Shown: positions 35,082 to 44,000 of the stretch, in pieces
Numbering within the stretch: position 1 is the first letter of the stretch
How the letters are laid out: the number at the start of each line of letters is the position of its first letter
Assembly: GCF_000342005.1 (NCBI RefSeq)
Contig: NZ_AOHO01000068.1
Coordinates: 250,330 to 314,329, forward strand
Reading direction: 5' to 3'
Source of the DNA: Amycolatopsis decaplanina DSM 44594
GTDB taxonomy: Bacteria; Actinomycetota; Actinomycetes; Mycobacteriales; Pseudonocardiaceae
DNA: 64,000 bases
Translations under genes and position numbers: made by a program
Notes under the pieces: model-generated
The model's input: the letters and a program-made list of their open reading frames with translations, nothing else
What the model was told of the DNA's origin: nothing
Databases searched by the model: none

Positions 35082-36311
35082 CTAGCCCACCTCCCGCAGC
35101 ACCTTCCTGGCGCGCGCCACCCCGTCCTCCTCACGCAGCCGCCCGGCGACGTAGTGCGCGCCGCGGCGGAACAGGAGGTTGCCGGACAGCTCCAGCAGCC
35201 GCGCGGTCAGCGAGTCCGCAGTGAGCTCCCGGAGCGGCAGCGGGCGCGGCCCGGCGCCGAGCCGGAAAACCCGGTCGCCCCAATAGGGCTGGTCGGAGAA
35301 GACAGGGCAGACGAGCGCCGGGACGCCCGCGCGCAACGCGGCCGCGGTCGTGCCCGCGCCACCGTGGTGCACCACCGCCGCGGTACGCGGGAAAAGCCAC
35401 GCGTGCGGGACATCCCCGATCGCCAGCAGATCGTCGTCGTCGGACACGGCATCGGTGCCGAGCAGGCCGCGCGACCCCACCCGGCGCAACGCCGTGCGGA
35501 CGGCCGCGAACGTCCGCTCCGCCTCCGACGGCCGCATGCTGCCGAAACCGACGTACACGGGAGGCGGTCCGGACGCGAGAAAGTCCCGCAGACGCGGGTC
35601 CGGTCGCCATGCGGCGGGTGCCTCGAGGAACCAGTACCCGGTGACATGGACCCTCGTGGGCCAATCCTTCGGCCGCGGCACCACCGCGTCGGAAAAACCG
35701 CACAGTACCGGGGTTTCCGTCCGCCGGGGCCCGCGTAGACCAGCCGCGGGCAAGCCGAGTGACCGCTCGCGCCACCGGTCCACCTCCGGCCGCAGCACCT
35801 GCCACGCGACGGTGTCGACGGCGCGAAAGCTCAGCCGCCTGCCACACGGCCCGGCCTTGGCCGCCCACGGCAACAGCGGATGCGCGAAAGCCCCCGTCGG
35901 AACGCTGGGCTGGTAGTGCAGTTCGACGTCGGGGACGCCGAGCGAAGCGCCCAGGTGTGCGCCGAGGAACCCGAGCGTCGGGGCGAGTACGAGGTCCGCT
36001 CCCGCCGCTCCCCGGTGGACGTCGGCCAGCAGGCGCTCCATCACCGGGGCCAGCGCACCGCGCAGCCCGCGCAGGAAGGTCACGGGCGTGCGCCCTCCCT
36101 CGGTCCACTCGCGTCCACCGTCCGAACCGAGGATCTCACCGGGATCGGCCGAGAGCGGCGCGAAATCCAGGCCGTGCCCGGTCACCAAGGTCCGGAACCG
36201 CTCGGCAGCCAGCACTCGCACCCGATCGCCGTCGAGCCCACGCCCCAAGGCGATGCACGGCTGGACGTCGCCCCGCGACCCCGGAGCGACGATCACGACG
36301 AGCCGCGTCAC
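35082..36311 (-). CDS. GT1-family glycosyltransferase
   Basis: A 409-aa GT-B enzyme of the UGT/sterol-glucosyltransferase type. The N-domain opens with VVIVAPGSRGDVQPCIALG. The C-domain has VYVGFGSM and the nucleotide-sugar signature VVHHGGAGTTAAALRAGVPA...FSDQPYWGDRVFRLGAGP. The acceptor could be a lipid, polyketide or sterol-like alcohol. GTG 36311 overlaps the SDR stop (GTGA), so it is the third gene of the esterase-SDR-GT operon. In the context of the facing acyl-ligase/PKS wing it probably sugars the lipid product, although MGT-type enzymes can also inactivate drugs. Confidence 0.88.
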   Translation of the reverse strand: MTRLVVIVAPGSRGDVQPCIALGRGLDGDRVRVLAAERFRTLVTGHGLDFAPLSADPGEILGSDGGREWTEGGRTPVTFLRGLRGALAPVMERLLADVHRGAAGADLVLAPTLGFLGAHLGASLGVPDVELHYQPSVPTGAFAHPLLPWAAKAGPCGRRLSFRAVDTVAWQVLRPEVDRWRERSLGLPAAGLRGPRRTETPVLCGFSDAVVPRPKDWPTRVHVTGYWFLEAPAAWRPDPRLRDFLASGPPPVYVGFGSMRPSEAERTFAAVRTALRRVGSRGLLGTDAVSDDDDLLAIGDVPHAWLFPRTAAVVHHGGAGTTAAALRAGVPALVCPVFSDQPYWGDRVFRLGAGPRPLPLRELTADSLTARLLELSGNLLFRRGAHYVAGRLREEDGVARARKVLREVG

Positions 36312-37141
36312 CGCTTCGCCGCCGTCAACCGGTAGCGGAGTCGGAACGGCAGATTCGCCAGCACAGCCGCGATGTGCGCGTCCCTGCCGACCAGGTACCT
36401 CGGCGCGACCCGCCGGGCGGTCAACGCGTGGACCACGACCCGCGCGGCCCGTTCGGGCGGCACACCGTTCCGCGCGGAACGCTCCGCGCCGCGTTCGGCC
36501 TCTTCCAGTTGCGCCGCATACCTTTCCCGCGCGACTTCCGGCAGGGCGGCACGCACTTCTTCGGCGGCGGCGCGGGCGCGCGGCCAGATCGAGGTGGCGA
36601 CAGCGCCGGGCTCCACGAGGACGACCCCGATCCCGGACGGGGCCAGTTCGGCGCGCAGGCTGTCGGTCAAGCCGACCAAGGCGAACTTCGACGTGTGATA
36701 CGGCCCGACCATGGGCCCGGCGATCCGGCCACCCATCGACCCGACCGTCACCACCCTGGCGGCGGGCGCGGCGCGCAGCGCGGGCAACATCGCCTGCGTG
36801 ACGGCCAGCTGACCGGTGACGTTGACCTCCAGCTGCTGCCGGAAATCTTCGAGCGGGACGTGTTCCAGCGGTCCCGGCCGGGCCATCCCGGCGTTGTTCA
36901 CCAGACCGCGCAGCGGACCTGCCGCCGCGACCTTCTCGCCGCACGCCGCGATCGACGCCGGATCCCGGAGATCCATCCGCAGCACGGTGACCGCGTCGCC
37001 GTAGGTGCGGGCGAGTTCGGTTTCATCCGCGTCGGTGCGCACACTGGCCCAGACGTGGGCATCCCGCCGGACGAGTTCGGTCACGCAGGCCCGGCCGATC
37101 CCGCTCGAAGCCCCGGTGACCACAAAGGACGGACGGGTCAC
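36308..37141 (-). CDS. SDR-family ketoreductase
   Basis: Classical short-chain dehydrogenase/reductase of 277 aa: cofactor motif VTGASSGIGRA (residues 8-18), NNAG, Ser in VGSMGGR and catalytic Tyr/Lys in YHTSK, plus a C-terminal extension after 200. GTG 37141 overlaps the esterase stop, and its own stop overlaps the GT start. Mycobacteria use a stand-alone SDR (CmrA/Rv2509) to reduce the beta-keto product of Pks13. The Pks13-like protein here has no ketoreductase, so this SDR is the natural candidate for that step, though this is inference from context. Confidence 0.88.
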   Translation of the reverse strand: MTRPSFVVTGASSGIGRACVTELVRRDAHVWASVRTDADETELARTYGDAVTVLRMDLRDPASIAACGEKVAAAGPLRGLVNNAGMARPGPLEHVPLEDFRQQLEVNVTGQLAVTQAMLPALRAAPAARVVTVGSMGGRIAGPMVGPYHTSKFALVGLTDSLRAELAPSGIGVVLVEPGAVATSIWPRARAAAEEVRAALPEVARERYAAQLEEAERGAERSARNGVPPERAARVVVHALTARRVAPRYLVGRDAHIAAVLANLPFRLRYRLTAAKR

Positions 37142-38184
37142 GACGCCTCCCCCGGCTTCACCGGCGCGGAGAGCGCCCGCAGCATCCGCGGCCACGTCTT
37201 GTGCAACTGGTCCTGCCAGTACGCCCAGTGGTGCGTGCCCGGCCCGTAGAAATCCGTCATGACCGGGACGCCGAGCCGGTTCAGCCGGTCCGCCATCGCG
37301 GTGGTCTGGCCGGAGCAGAGGAATTCGAGCAGCATCGCGCCGGGCAGCACGTCGATCGGGAGCTTTCCGTCGAACGGCCCCGGCAGGCCGTTGCCGGTGG
37401 ACAGGTACAGCTCGGTGCCGCGAAGACGGTCGGCGTTCACCAGCGGATCGTGCGCGTCCCAGCGGGACGCCTCGCGCCGCCGGTCACCCCAGAGCGCTTC
37501 GGGATCTTGCCGCGCCGAGGCGACGATCGCGCTGGTCAGCAGCTCACCGTACGGGCCGGTGGGGTTGAGATTGCCGCTGAACGACCCGGCGAACCGGAAC
37601 ACCCCCGGCCGCCGTGCGGCGAGTTCCACCGCACCGTATCCGCCGAGTGAGAGACCCGCCGCCACCCGCCGTCCGTCGCCGCGATAGCCGCGATCGATCA
37701 ACTGCGGGATCTCGACCGCGGTGAACGTCTCCCATTGGTTGAGCACGACGTCCTTGCCGTAATTCCACCAGTCGGAAAAGAACCCCGCGGAACCGGAGCC
37801 CGGCATCACCACCAAGGCGCCGGAGTCGTCGGCGAGTTTCCGGATGTCGGTGTTGGCGGTCCAGCCGCGATAGTCCTGCAGCCGTGTCTCCCCGGCGAGC
37901 AGGTACACCGCCGGCCACTTCCGGTCCGGTTCGGCGTCCCACTCCGACGGCAGGATCAGCCGGACCATCGCGTAGCTCCCGACGCCGGCCGAGCGCACGG
38001 TGAGGTCCAGCATCCGCGGGTCACCGTCCACAGTGGTCTGGGCGACGACGTGCGAGCCGTCGTCGGCGCGGACGTCCCGGACTCCGCTCGCGGCCCGCGC
38101 CGGGGCCACGGCGACGCTCGGCAGCAAGCAGATGGCGGCCACCAACGACGCGACGGCCCGTAGCCGCCTCGAAGTATCGCGCAT
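37138..38184 (-). CDS. Secreted antigen-85/mycolyltransferase-like esterase
   Basis: Exported alpha/beta hydrolase of 348 aa; signal peptide to about residue 32 (APARA). It resembles the antigen 85 acyltransferases: GWTANTDI, MPGSGSAGFFSDWW and NQWETFTAVEIPQLID, nucleophile Ser in AAGLSLGGYGAVELA, then FAGSFSGNLNPTGPYG. Later come LYLSTGNGLPGP and catalytic His in GPGTHHWAYWQDQL. Antigen 85 proteins move mycolic acyl chains between trehalose and the wall. Secreted PF00756 esterases of other function share the fold, so transferase activity is inferred mainly from the FadD32/Pks13-like neighbours. It leads the three-gene operon. Confidence 0.85.
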   Translation of the reverse strand: MRDTSRRLRAVASLVAAICLLPSVAVAPARAASGVRDVRADDGSHVVAQTTVDGDPRMLDLTVRSAGVGSYAMVRLILPSEWDAEPDRKWPAVYLLAGETRLQDYRGWTANTDIRKLADDSGALVVMPGSGSAGFFSDWWNYGKDVVLNQWETFTAVEIPQLIDRGYRGDGRRVAAGLSLGGYGAVELAARRPGVFRFAGSFSGNLNPTGPYGELLTSAIVASARQDPEALWGDRRREASRWDAHDPLVNADRLRGTELYLSTGNGLPGPFDGKLPIDVLPGAMLLEFLCSGQTTAMADRLNRLGVPVMTDFYGPGTHHWAYWQDQLHKTWPRMLRALSAPVKPGEAS

Positions 38185-38632
38185 ACGTAATCCTTTGTCC
38201 CGGCCGTTCGACAGAATTCGAAAATGTGACGGCGATTACCCGAGAAAGAAAGCCAGAGGTGCCGACACATTAAGCGGAAGAACCCCTTCCAGGCAATTGT
38301 CCTGCCCACAATCCGGGAGGACAATATGAATGCCAGGGAAACAAGAAATGCAGCGGCCTCCCCCAGCAGGGTGACCCGGCACTCACGCACCGTGAGCAAC
38401 TGTGGCACGGGGGTACCAGAACCGACTCGCGCACCAGCGAAAATCCTGGACCTCGCAGGTCACACCCTGTACACGAAGGACATTTACGTTCTCTTGACAC
38501 CTTCCGGTATTCGATTTCCCGTCGTAGCCTTCGTCGTGCCGCCCCGGTTCGGCGTCCCCTGACGCGACCCCGGCGCCCGCGTCCCACCGAAGGGACCACG
38601 ATCTCCCCAGGACCCTTCCGAAAGGGCTATTC
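38185..38632. other. Divergent promoter region of the lipid locus
   Basis: 448 bp between the antigen-85-like gene and the secreted-protein gene, less GC-rich than either. It must drive both wings. TTGACA at 38494-38499 could be a -35 for the right wing, but I see no -10 at normal spacing. No gene or large repeat is supported here. Confidence 0.5.
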
Positions 38633-39292
38633 ATGGCTGCCCGAATTCGTGCTCTCGTCGTCTCCGCCGCCGCGGTAGCGACTATTTCCGGAACCCCCGG
38701 AGAATCGATTCAGGCGGTCGCGGCACCGCCTTCCCCCGCTGTTCCGCCCGCCGCCCTGCTGCCGCCCGAAACCGTCCCGCACGCGTCCGCGCGCGACGGT
38801 TTCGACCTGGCCTCCGCCTTGTCCACTTCGGACCGAGAAGAGAGCCGGATCAACATCGGGGGCTGTGCGGACGTCGTCCACGGCAGGCTGGTCGGCACCG
38901 GCGCCACCGGCCAGGGTTTCCAGTCCGCGGTGCCCGGCGGCCAGGTGTCCGAACTGGTCGCACGCATGACGAACCCGCCCGATCTGGCGGCATGGGCCGC
39001 GCAGGCCGGGCGGTGCTCGAAGGTGACGGTCGACGACGCGGCCGGTACCGCGGTGTCGACCGTCACCGTCCACCCGGCTCCCGCCGTTCCGGGCGCGAAA
39101 ACCCTTTCCTACGAACAACTCCTGACGTTACCCGGGCAGCCCCCCGAGCTGCCGGGACTGCGTCTGCGCACCGTCGCCATCGCCGCCGACGACGTCTTGG
39201 TCGTGCTTCGTGACGCCGGAACGACCGGCCTCGATCTCGACGCCCTGGCCGTCGCCGCCTGGCGGCACGCCGCCGGCCCGCTCGGCCGCTGA
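38633..39292 (+). CDS. Secreted hypothetical protein of the lipid locus
   Basis: A 219-aa exported protein of no family I can name; AAAGGG precedes the ATG. The N-terminal signal sequence (ARIRALVVSAAAVATISG) leads into a Pro-rich linker (35-60). A compact domain with two Cys (GGCADVVHG, AGRCSKVTV) follows, about 70 residues apart and probably disulfide-bonded. It is the first gene of the right wing, 54 bp before the acyl-AMP ligase, so a lipid-carrier or export-partner role outside the cell is possible. Confidence 0.6.
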   Translation: MAARIRALVVSAAAVATISGTPGESIQAVAAPPSPAVPPAALLPPETVPHASARDGFDLASALSTSDREESRINIGGCADVVHGRLVGTGATGQGFQSAVPGGQVSELVARMTNPPDLAAWAAQAGRCSKVTVDDAAGTAVSTVTVHPAPAVPGAKTLSYEQLLTLPGQPPELPGLRLRTVAIAADDVLVVLRDAGTTGLDLDALAVAAWRHAAGPLGR

Positions 39293-39346
39293 ATCCCCGC
39301 ACCACCCCGCCGAACCGGGTTCACCACCGAACACTGAGGAGACGCC

Positions 39347-41092
39347 ATGTCCCTGGCCCCCGAAAACCTGCCGGCCACGGCCGGCCCCACCCTCCCCGCC
39401 TGCCTTCGGCATTGGGCGGACGTCGACGGCGACCGGCCCGCGCTGACCTTCGCCGACTTCGCGACCGATCGCGCCGGACGGCGGCGGACGCTGACCTGGA
39501 AACAGCTCCAGGAGCGCGTCGACGCCGTCGCGGGCGCGTTGCCCGTCCAGCCCGGTGACCGGGTGGCGGTGCTGTGCCCGCAGAGCGCCGATTACGTCGT
39601 CGCCTTCCTCGGCGCGATCACCGCGGGCGCGATCGCCGTGCCGCTGTTCGACCCCGGGCTGCCCGGGCACGCCGGACGGCTCGCCGCGGTGCTGACCGAC
39701 TGCTCCCCCACCGCGGTGGTCACCTCGGCCGCGGCCGAGGACGCGGTCCGCGAGTTCCTGGCCGGTCTGCCCGGTGGCGAGCGCGTCGCCGTCGTCGCGG
39801 CCGACAAGCCGGCCGAAGGGCCGGTTCGCTCGTGGCCCGCCCCGGCCGCGGCGCCGGACGATGTGGCGTACCTGCAGTACACCTCAGGCTCGACCCGCAG
39901 CCCGGCGGGAGTGGTCCTGACTCACACGAACGTGCTGGCCAACGTCAGCCAGGCGGTACGCGGACTCGGCATCGACCCGGCGGCGGGGACCACTGTGTCG
40001 TGGCTGCCGCTGTTCCACGACATGGGTCTCGTCCTCGGCCTGATCACGCCGCTGGCGATGGGCATGCGGTCGGTGCTGATGGATCCGCTGGCCTTCATCG
40101 AACGGCCGGTGCGCTGGCTGGAGTTGCTCGGCGACCACAACGGGAGCTGGAGCGCCGCCCCGAATTTCGCGTTCCACTACGCGGCGAGCCGAGTACGCGC
40201 GGAAGACCGCGCCAAACTCCGTCTCGACCGCGTCGCCGCGATCGTCAACGGCGCGGAGCCGATCAACCCCGGCGTACTCGACCGATTCCACGCCACCTTC
40301 GCCGAGGTCGGGTACACCCCGGACAAGACCCGGCCCGCGTACGGGCTGGCCGAAGCGACCGTCTTCGTCACCACCGGTCCCGGCGTTCCCCCGCGCGTCA
40401 CCACGTTCGACCGTGCCGCGCTGGGCGAGGGAACGGCACGGCGGGCGGACGACGGTCTCCGGCTGGTCGCCTGCGGTGTCCCGGTGGGTCAGCACGTCGC
40501 ACTGGTCGATCCGGAAACCGGTGTCGCGCTGGAGGACGGTTCGGTCGGCGAGATCTGGGTCCATGGGCCCAACATCGGCACAGGCTACTGGCGGAAACCG
40601 TTGGAGCGCACCGAAACCTTCGGCGCCCGGCTGACCGGCGATCACGAGGGACTACCGGCCGGGCCCTGGCTGCGCACCGGCGACCTCGGCGTCCGGCACG
40701 ACGGCGAGGTCTACATCGCGGGCCGGATCAAGGACCTGCTCATCGTCGACGGCCGTAACCACTACCCGCAGGACGTCGAAGCCACGGCGGCCTCGGCCGA
40801 CCGCGACATCCGACCTGGCAGTGTCGCCGCGTTCGCCGTCGAAGGCACCGACACCGAAGCCGCGGTCGTCGTCGCCGAGCACCGCGGTCACACCGCGCTG
40901 ACCACGGACGACGAGCGGGCGCTCGCCGTGGTGATCCGGCGGCTCGTTTCCGACGCGCACGGCCTCGCGCTGCGCGACGTCGTGCTCGTCCCGGCCGGCC
41001 TGGTCCCGCGGACCTCCAGCGGCAAGATCGCGCGGAGCGCCTGCCGCGACCGTTACCTCGCCGGTGATTACGGAAAGGCCTTGGTGCGATGA
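39347..41092 (+). CDS. FadD32-like fatty acyl-AMP ligase (FAAL)
   Basis: Adenylating enzyme of 581 aa that activates a fatty acid as acyl-AMP and loads it on an acyl carrier protein. It has the ATP loop YTSGSTRSPAGVVLTH, then FAAL-type WLPLFHDMGLVLGLITPL, MDPLAFIERPVRWLEL, SAAPNFAFHYA and NGAEPINPG. The A5-type motif is YGLAEATVFVTT, followed by LRTGDLG, GRIKDLLIVDGRNHYPQDVE and the C-terminal Lys region TSSGKIARS. The run from MDP to TFDR resembles mycobacterial FadD32 more than acyl-CoA synthetases. GAGGAG precedes ATG 39347. Its stop overlaps the start of the PKS, whose first domain is an ACP, the expected acceptor. Confidence 0.9.
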   Translation: MSLAPENLPATAGPTLPACLRHWADVDGDRPALTFADFATDRAGRRRTLTWKQLQERVDAVAGALPVQPGDRVAVLCPQSADYVVAFLGAITAGAIAVPLFDPGLPGHAGRLAAVLTDCSPTAVVTSAAAEDAVREFLAGLPGGERVAVVAADKPAEGPVRSWPAPAAAPDDVAYLQYTSGSTRSPAGVVLTHTNVLANVSQAVRGLGIDPAAGTTVSWLPLFHDMGLVLGLITPLAMGMRSVLMDPLAFIERPVRWLELLGDHNGSWSAAPNFAFHYAASRVRAEDRAKLRLDRVAAIVNGAEPINPGVLDRFHATFAEVGYTPDKTRPAYGLAEATVFVTTGPGVPPRVTTFDRAALGEGTARRADDGLRLVACGVPVGQHVALVDPETGVALEDGSVGEIWVHGPNIGTGYWRKPLERTETFGARLTGDHEGLPAGPWLRTGDLGVRHDGEVYIAGRIKDLLIVDGRNHYPQDVEATAASADRDIRPGSVAAFAVEGTDTEAAVVVAEHRGHTALTTDDERALAVVIRRLVSDAHGLALRDVVLVPAGLVPRTSSGKIARSACRDRYLAGDYGKALVR

Positions 41093-44000
41093 GAAACTCT
41101 TCGTTCGACACCCCCGCGCTGCGTCGCTGGCTGCTCGACACCGTCGCCGGGCACACCGGCGTCGACGCGGCCCGGCTCGAAGCCGACCGCCCGCTCAGCG
41201 ACTACGGCCTGTCCTCCCGCCAGGCCGTCGGTATCGCCGCCGATCTCGAAGACCTGCTCGGCACCCCGCTCCCGGCCACCCTGCTGTGGGAAAGCCCGAC
41301 CATCGACCATCTGGCCCGGTCCCTCACCGGTGGCGCCGAACCGGAATCGGAGCCTTCGAGCACAGACCGCCGCCGGACCGACCCGATCGCCGTCGTTGGC
41401 CTCGGCTGCCGCTGGCCGGGCGCGGACGGCATCGACGAGTTCTGGGAGCTGTTGCGCAGCGGACGGGACGCCGTCCGGACCGCGCCGCCGGGCCGGTGGA
41501 ACGCCGGCGCGGCGCCGATCGTCGGCGGCTTCCTCGACGACGTCGCGGGTTTCGACGCGGACCACTTCGGCATCACCCCGCGTGAAGCGTCCACAATGGA
41601 CCCTCAGCAGCGGATGCTGCTGGAGGTCGCCTGGGCGGCGCTGGAACACGCCGGGATCGCCCCGGCCTCCCTGCGCGGCAGCCGGACAGGCGTGTTCACC
41701 GGGATCTCGACCCACGACTACGGGCATCTCACGATGTCGGGTGGCGGGGTGGATCTGTGGACGGCCACCGGAGCGGCCGGGAGCATCTCGGCCAACCGGC
41801 TCTCCTACGTCTACGACCTGCGCGGGCCGAGCATGGCGGTGGACACCGCCTGCTCCTCGTCGCTGGTCGCGGTGCACCACGCGGTGCGCGCGCTGCGCGA
41901 CGGCGAGGCGGATCTGGCCTTGGCGGGCGGGGTGAACCTCATGCTGCTGCCCGGACCGACGGCCGCGTTCGCCGCCGCGGGTCTCCTCGCCGGAGACGGC
42001 CGGTGCAAGACGTTCGCCGCGCACGCCGACGGGATCGCACGTGCCGAGGGGTGCGGCGTCGTCGTGCTCAAGAGGCTGGCGGACGCCGAGTACGACGGCG
42101 ACCGGGTGCTGGCGGTGATCCGCTCCACCGCGGTCAACTCCGACGGCCGGTCACAGGGCATGGCGGCGCCGAACCCCGCCGCCCAGCAGGACATGCTGCG
42201 TACGGCGTACCACGGCGCCCGGCTGGACCCGTCCACTGTGGACTACGTCGAGGCGCACGGCACCGGCACGTTGCTGGGTGACCCGATCGAGGCCCGCTCG
42301 CTCGGCGCCGTACTCGGCAAGGACCGCCCGGCCGACGCCCCGCTGCTGATCGGCTCGGTGAAGACGAACATCGCGCACGCCGAGGCGGCCGCGGGGATCG
42401 CCGGGCTGATCAAGGTCGTCCTCGCGATGAGCCGGGACGAACTGCCACCACAGCTGCACTTCGACGCGCCCAACCCGCACATCCCGTTCGACGACCTGCG
42501 CCTGAAGGTGGTGACCGAACCGACGCCGTGGCCACGCCGGTCCGGCCGCGCCACGGCGGGGGTGTCCGCGTTCGGCTTCGGCGGGACCAACGCGCACGTC
42601 GTCCTCGAACAGGCCCCGGCACTGGATCCGGCACCGGATCGCGCGGACGTCCGGATCGGGCTGCTGTCCGCCCGCACCCGCGACCGGCTCGCCGAACGCG
42701 CGACCCAGCTGGCGAACTGGCTGGAATCCTCGGCCACGCCGTCGCTTTCCCTCGCCGACGTCACCCACACACTGTCCCGGCGCGACAACGGCGGACCGCA
42801 CCGCGCCGCCGTCGTGGCGGGGGACACCGCCGAACTGGCGGTGCTGCTGCGCGCCGTCGGTTCCGGTGCCGACCCGCTGCCCGCGGGCGCGGTCACCGGC
42901 ACCGCCCGGAACACCGACGGCCCGGTGTTCGTGTTCTCCGGTCACGGCTCACAGTGGCCGGGCATGGGGCAAGGACTGCTGGCCGCCGAACCCGCGTTCG
43001 CCGCGCAGGTCGACAAGCTCCACGACCTGTTCACCGAGCACACCGGCCGCTCACTGCGCGCCCTGCTCACCAGCGGGATTCCCCTGTCCCTGCCCGAAAC
43101 CCAGACGGCCATCTTCGGGACGCAGATCGCGCTGGCCGCCCAGTGGGAGGCGCTCGGGGTCCGGCCGGCGGCCGTCGTCGGGCACTCTCTCGGCTCCGCG
43201 GCCGCCGCAGTCGTGAGCGGCGTACTCACCCCCGACGAGGCCGTCCACCTGGTCGCGACGCGCGCCCGGCTGCTCGGCACCATCGGCCCGGGCGGGGCGA
43301 TGGCGGCGGTGGAGCTCGCACCGGAGGAACTGGCTCTGTACCCGGACATCGAACTCGCCGTCGAATCCGGGCCGGGGCAGCTGACCGTGGCCGGGGACGC
43401 GACCGTGCTCGACCTGCTGGTCGCGGAACTCGAAGCGGCGGGGCTGGCCGCGCGACGGCTGCCGGTCGAGGTCGCCGGGCATTCCGCCCGCGTCGACCCC
43501 GTCCTGCCCCAACTCCGGGAGGCGCTCGCCGAACTGGGTGGCCGCCGTCCGACGGTGCCTTGGTACGACACGGTTCTGGCCGATCCGCGGGAGCTGCCGG
43601 ACTTCGACGCCGGGTACTGGGCCGCGCACCTGCGCCGTCCGGTGCGGTTCCGGCAGGCCGTGACGGCCGCAGCCGAGGACGGGCACCGCGTCTTCCTCGA
43701 GGTATCGCCTCATCCGATCCTGCGGGGTTCGGTCACGCGGACGCTCGAAGCCGAGGGAATCCACGACGCCGTCGTCACCGGAACGCTGCGCCGGGGCCAG
43801 GACGAGGTCCGCGCGCTGGGCGCCGCCGCGGCCGAGCTGTACTGCGCGGGCACCCGGATCACCACCGCCGATCCGGACGACGGTGCGCGGCTGGTCGACG
43901 TCCCGCCGATGCCGTGGCGGCACGAACGGCACTGGTACACCACCACCGAGGAGCCGCCGTCGTTCGCCGCACCCACAGCGGGACCGGAACCCGTGCGGAG

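Noticed and set aside
38633-39292. Calling the secreted protein a cutinase like Rv3802c by position
   Set aside because: It lacks a GxSxG nucleophile motif and is too short; only the position is similar.
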